In this document: in pieces, positions 6,372 through 9,266 of the stretch
Numbering within the stretch: the stretch's first letter is position 1
How the letters are laid out: every line of letters starts with the position of its first letter
NCBI GenBank assembly: GCA_025963815.1
Contig: JAOQAA010000193.1
Span: 1-9,266, forward strand
Direction of reading: 5' to 3'
DNA length: 9,266 nucleotides
Source of the DNA: Capsulimonas sp.
GTDB lineage: Bacteria > Armatimonadota > Armatimonadia > Armatimonadales > Capsulimonadaceae
The notes under the pieces: generated by a model
The model's database searches: none
What the model was told of the DNA's origin: nothing
Seen by the model: the letters and a program-made list of their open reading frames with translations, nothing else
Program-made: the position numbers and the translations under genes

Positions 6372-6416
6372 CGTCGGATCTCCGTGCTCTGAGCGGTCTT
6401 CCGAGCTCTGCCCGCA

Positions 6417-6424
6417 AGGGAGGT
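6417..6424 (+). promoter_or_regulatory. Shine-Dalgarno of the universal stress protein gene
   Basis: AGGGAGGT lies five bases before the ATG at 6430. This settles the start: the reading frame stays open to 6235 with in-frame ATGs at 6235 and 6349, but none of those has a ribosome site and the domain begins at 6430. Confidence 0.85.
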
Positions 6425-6429
6425 ATGCC

Positions 6430-7296
6430 ATGTTCCGTCATATCCTTCTGGCTTCGGATGGCTCAAAATACGCCTGCCGAGCCGCTATCAACGCTGTCGA
6501 GCTTGCGCGCACGTTCGGCGCACAGCTTACTCTCATCCACGTCTGCCCGGCTCCATTCTTAAGAGAGCACCCCAGTGACGCTCGGCGGGAAATCAACGAG
6601 AAGCACGGGAACGATGTTCTCGCCGCCATCGTTCAGCGCGCCGGAGAAGCCGGCGTCCCCTGTCACACAATCATGGAACACGGGCATCCCGTGGAAAAGA
6701 TCGTACAGACCGCCAGGAAAGTAGGAGCGGACCTCATCGCCCTGGGCGGACGCGGCGCGGGCGGCGTCAAAACGCTTCTGCTCGACAGCGTTTCGGACGG
6801 AGTGACACACCAGGCGCATTGTCCGGTGCTGATCGTCCGAGGAAACCACAGCGCTCCCTGCGATCCCCTCTTCCAAAACGTGCTGGTCGGGTCCGATGGA
6901 TCCCAATGCGCGCTTAAGGCGGCGGAAGTGGCCGCCATCGTCGCCAAAAAGTACTCCGCCCGTCTCACGATCGTCAATGTCTTCCAAATCCCTCTTTACG
7001 CCGATCCCTACAGCCCTGTGTCCTTCTACGGAGTGAGCGATACGGTGGTGGATCAGATCCAGGAAACGGCTGTCGGGAGCGCAGCCGATGTCGCGGAGAG
7101 CCACGACCACCCATGCTGCCGCCGCAAAGAGGCGGGGTATCCCGAAATCGAAATCGTACGTCTCGCCGATGAGGAAAGCTGTGACTTGATCGTCCTCGGC
7201 AGCCGGGGGATGAGCAGTCTTCGCGCCTTCCTATTCGGATGCGTCTCCGATCGCGTGGCCCATCGAGCGCATTGCCCCGTGCTGATCGTCAAGTGA
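6430..7296 (+). CDS. Tandem universal stress protein (two USP domains)
   Basis: The 288 residues are two UspA-like Rossmann-type domains: residues 1-137 (FRHILLASDGS at the start, HCPVLIVRG at the end) and 148-288 (FQNVLVGSDGS to HCPVLIVK). Such proteins are cytoplasmic, bind ATP or AMP, and help survival in stress and starvation. The nucleotide motif G-2x-G-9x-G-(S/T) is slightly altered in both halves. In domain 1 it is G106..G109 then D119-S120, with Asp where Gly is usual. In domain 2 it is G257..G260 then G270-C271, with Cys in place of Ser/Thr. Domain 2 also holds CCRRKEAGYPEIEIVRLADEE (229-249), Cys-rich compared with the family norm. A near-consensus promoter, a leader hairpin and a strong Shine-Dalgarno point to high expression. 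There is no clear terminator, and the chemoreceptor gene starts 113 bases on. Confidence 0.94.
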   Translation: MFRHILLASDGSKYACRAAINAVELARTFGAQLTLIHVCPAPFLREHPSDARREINEKHGNDVLAAIVQRAGEAGVPCHTIMEHGHPVEKIVQTARKVGADLIALGGRGAGGVKTLLLDSVSDGVTHQAHCPVLIVRGNHSAPCDPLFQNVLVGSDGSQCALKAAEVAAIVAKKYSARLTIVNVFQIPLYADPYSPVSFYGVSDTVVDQIQETAVGSAADVAESHDHPCCRRKEAGYPEIEIVRLADEESCDLIVLGSRGMSSLRAFLFGCVSDRVAHRAHCPVLIVK

Positions 7297-7331
7297 AAAA
7301 AGCGAAAATTTTCTGAAGAAAACGCCGCCAC

Positions 7332-7361
7332 CCGCCAATAATTCTCTTAAGTTAATGGCGG
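7332..7361. repeat. Inverted repeat between the stress-protein and chemoreceptor genes
   Basis: CCGCCA (7332-7337) and TGGCGG (7356-7361) flank a region in which TAA/TTA can also pair after one A-A mismatch, leaving a ten-base loop around CTTAAG. It is the only clear structure in this 113-base gap. It could be a weak terminator for the stress-protein gene, although only TTCGCC follows, or an operator for the chemoreceptor gene. I found no convincing sigma70 or flagellar-sigma promoter here. Confidence 0.4.
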
Positions 7362-7409
7362 TTCGCCTCCGTGCGTAGCCGGCAATGTTTTTGAGGAGAA
7401 AATATCGGG

Positions 7410-9167
7410 ATGAATTGGCTAAGCAACTTGACGGGCGGATTTCGCAGACTGCAAACGCTTCAAACGCGTTTTGAGCTGGTGAACTCGGCTTCCAACGACG
7501 GTTTATGGGACATGTCCGTGATTGCCGGCGATCCGATCAATCCTAAGAACGAGTTCTGGTGGTCGGACCAGTTCCGGAAGCTGCTTGGCTACAAAGATGA
7601 AAAGGACGTCCCCAATGTCCTCAATAGCTGGGCGTCTCTCCTCCACGCCGATGACAAAGATTGGGTGCTCAAAGCCTTCGGGGCGCACTTGACCGACTAC
7701 ACCGGTCGCACCCCCTACGATGTCGAGTATCAGCTGCTCACCAAAAATCAGGGCTACCGATGGTATCGAGCCCGCGGATGCACCATGCGGGACGCGAAGG
7801 GCATGCCGCTGCGGGTCGCCGGCTCGCTCACGGACATCACCGAGGAGAAGCAGCGCCTGCTGGAGATGCAGACGCTCCAGACCCGTTTTGAGCTGGTGAA
7901 CTCCGCCTCCAGCGACGGCCTCTGGGATCTGTCGGTCATCGCGGGCGATCCCGTCAACCCAAAGAACGAATTCTGGTGGTCCGATCAGTTCCGCAAGATG
8001 CTGGGTTACAACGACGAGCGAGACTTCCCGAATGTCCTCGACAGCTGGGCGTCCCTCCTGCACGCCGACGACAAGGACCGGGTGCTCAAGGCTTTCGTCG
8101 CCCACCTCACCGACCATTCCGGCCGCACCCCCTACGATGTGGAGTACCAGCTGAAGACCAAGAGCCAGGGGTATCGATGGTACCGAGCGCGCGGCTGCAC
8201 CATGCGCGACAGCAAGGGATTGCCGCTGCGCGTCGCGGGGTCACTGACTGATATTACGATAGAAAAGCGGCGCATCCAGCAGGCGCAGTCGCTGGCGGAA
8301 ACGGCGGCGGCCGCGAGCATGCAGTTCTCAGCGAGCGCGGAGAATATCTCGCAGGGCGCACGCAATCAGACGGAGCAGACGCGCAGGAATGCGGAACAGA
8401 TCGATGAGATGGTTCGGTCGCTGAAGGCCACCAGCCAGAGCGCCGCGCAGGCGGCGCAGACCGCCAATAACGCGGGGACCACGGCGGAGCATGGCGGCGC
8501 GGTCGTCGGCAAGACGATCCATGGCATGAACACCATCGCCGATGTCGTCAGCGACGCCGCAGTGAAGGTCAGCGAACTGGGCGCCAGCAGCAAGCGCGTC
8601 GGCGAAATCGTCGGCGTGATCAGCTCCATCGCCGAGCAGACCAACCTCCTGGCGCTGAACGCCGCGATCGAAGCAGCCCGCGCCGGCGACGAAGGCCGCG
8701 GCTTCGCAGTCGTCGCCGACGAAGTGCGCAAACTGGCCGAGCACACCGCGCGCTCCACCAAGGAGATCGCCAGCGTCATCTCCAAGATCCAGCAGGATAC
8801 TTTGGAAGCTCTGAACTCCATCCAGCAGGGCAAGACGGAAGTGGATAAGGGCAAGGAACTCGCCCGTCAGGCGGAAGTCGCACTGACCCAGATCATCGGC
8901 GCGGCCAAGGAAGTCGATACGATCATCGCCGGCGTCGCCGCCGCGAGCCAGCATCAGCTGGAAACCAGCGAAGAACTCGCGGCGGCGACCGAGACGATCA
9001 ACGAGATCACCCGGTCCAACGAAGCGAGCATCGGCGAAATGGTCGATGGATCGTCCAGCATCGACCGGATCATCCACGAACTTCTTAGCTCACTGACCAT
9101 GGATCACCAGGAGTCGCAGCACGCAGCGCCGGCGCCCGCCGGGCGTCCGAAGCTGCGGATCGTATAG
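7410..9167 (+). CDS. Soluble methyl-accepting chemotaxis protein with two tandem PAS domains
   Basis: The 585 residues show no hydrophobic membrane segment, signal peptide or HAMP domain, so this is a cytoplasmic chemoreceptor. Residues 15-149 and 154-288 are two PAS domains of the PAS_3 type: each has [43 protein letters not shown] and a C-terminal [11 protein letters not shown]. They differ at about 18 of 135 positions. Residues about 290-565 are a long helical hairpin, with the highly conserved tip around [20 protein letters not shown] (409-428), followed by [18 protein letters not shown]. This tip binds CheA and CheW. The last 20 residues are Ala/Pro-rich and end KLRIV, with no CheR-binding pentapeptide of the NWETF kind. 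GAGGAG lies 11 bases before the ATG, a rather long spacing. PAS domains of receptors often bind FAD, haem or small molecules; no ligand residues can be assigned. No che genes are in the window, and no clear terminator follows in the last 99 bases. Confidence 0.94.
   Translation: MNWLSNLTGGFRRLQTLQTRFELVNSASNDGLWDMSVIAGDPINPKNEFWWSDQFRKLLGYKDEKDVPNVLNSWASLLHADDKDWVLKAFGAHLTDYTGRTPYDVEYQLLTKNQGYRWYRARGCTMRDAKGMPLRVAGSLTDITEEKQRLLEMQTLQTRFELVNSASSDGLWDLSVIAGDPVNPKNEFWWSDQFRKMLGYNDERDFPNVLDSWASLLHADDKDRVLKAFVAHLTDHSGRTPYDVEYQLKTKSQGYRWYRARGCTMRDSKGLPLRVAGSLTDITIEKRRIQQAQSLAETAAAASMQFSASAENISQGARNQTEQTRRNAEQIDEMVRSLKATSQSAAQAAQTANNAGTTAEHGGAVVGKTIHGMNTIADVVSDAAVKVSELGASSKRVGEIVGVISSIAEQTNLLALNAAIEAARAGDEGRGFAVVADEVRKLAEHTARSTKEIASVISKIQQDTLEALNSIQQGKTEVDKGKELARQAEVALTQIIGAAKEVDTIIAGVAAASQHQLETSEELAAATETINEITRSNEASIGEMVDGSSSIDRIIHELLSSLTMDHQESQHAAPAPAGRPKLRIV
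7452..8273 (+). repeat. Direct in-frame duplication encoding the two PAS domains
   Basis: Copies at 7452-7856 and 7869-8273 have a period of 417 bases (139 codons). Each starts at CAGAC(G/A)CT.CA, encoding [14 protein letters not shown], and ends after TDIT.EK. Protein identity is about 87 % by hand count. The DNA differs at many third codon positions, so the copies are not a recent duplication or an assembly artefact. Confidence 0.9.
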
Positions 9168-9266
9168 CAGGTCGGGGGCCTTCCTAGCGTGACCCACCCC
9201 ATCGCTTCGCGCCACCCCTCCTGCGACGGGAAGGGTTAAGGAGAACTATTCTTTCGAAGGCCGTCT

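Noticed and set aside
7297..7409. Possible cyclic-di-GMP riboswitch before the chemoreceptor gene
   Set aside because: A stretch near 7365-7385 loosely recalls part of the GEMM-I core, but the conserved 5' half of that aptamer and its paired stems are absent. Only a simple inverted repeat can be supported.
8328..9077. Open frame of 249 codons on the minus strand opposite the chemoreceptor
   Set aside because: Antisense shadow of the repetitive helical signalling domain. The translation is Asp/Gly/Arg-rich without a fold signature. The minus-strand frame at 7503-8117 is rejected for the same reason.
9168..9266. Terminator for the chemoreceptor gene and ribosome site for a next gene
   Set aside because: CCTTCC (9181 region) and GGAAGG (9230 region) could pair over a long distance, but no compact stem with a T run is seen. 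AAGGAG near 9238 looks like a Shine-Dalgarno, yet no start codon follows before the window ends.

Overview
The window is GC-rich chromosomal DNA (roughly 60 % by eye) from a bacterium, with eight protein-coding genes, one cut by the left edge. Housekeeping genes (ruvA, ruvB, an ABC-F ATPase, a HIT protein) sit beside environmental-lifestyle genes (a GH92 glycosidase, a tandem universal stress protein, a soluble chemoreceptor). Promoters are of the sigma70 type. The gene mix and the style of the intergenic palindromes made me think of Armatimonadota (Capsulimonas-like). That is an impression only; nothing in the window proves the phylum. No phage, transposase, CRISPR, tRNA or rRNA gene is visible.

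Left part, all on the minus strand and read from right to left. A divergent promoter region near 6253-6338 starts the HIT gene and ruvA, 28 bases apart. A separate promoter just after the ruvA stop drives ruvB through a leader of about 220 bases, which contains a 142-base imperfect palindrome. Next comes an 865-residue GH92 alpha-mannosidase-type enzyme with a C-terminal malectin-like domain and no signal peptide. It ends in a strong hairpin. A 58-residue protein made almost entirely of seven perfect heptads follows, with its own promoter, GTG start and terminator. Last is a YbiT-type ABC-F ATPase with its own -10 box, which runs off the left edge.

Right part, plus strand. A near-consensus promoter and a 5'-proximal hairpin precede a two-domain universal stress protein. 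After 113 bases comes a cytoplasmic methyl-accepting chemotaxis protein with two nearly identical tandem PAS domains and no membrane segments.

How the genes relate: RuvA and RuvB form the Holliday-junction branch-migration motor, but here they are separate transcription units. The other genes look like single-gene units, each with its own signals, and do not make up one pathway. I see no complete new multi-gene system. The most unusual items are the heptad-repeat miniprotein, the structured palindrome between ruvA and ruvB, the abnormal ruvA start, the duplicated ruvB tail, and the duplicated PAS sensor.
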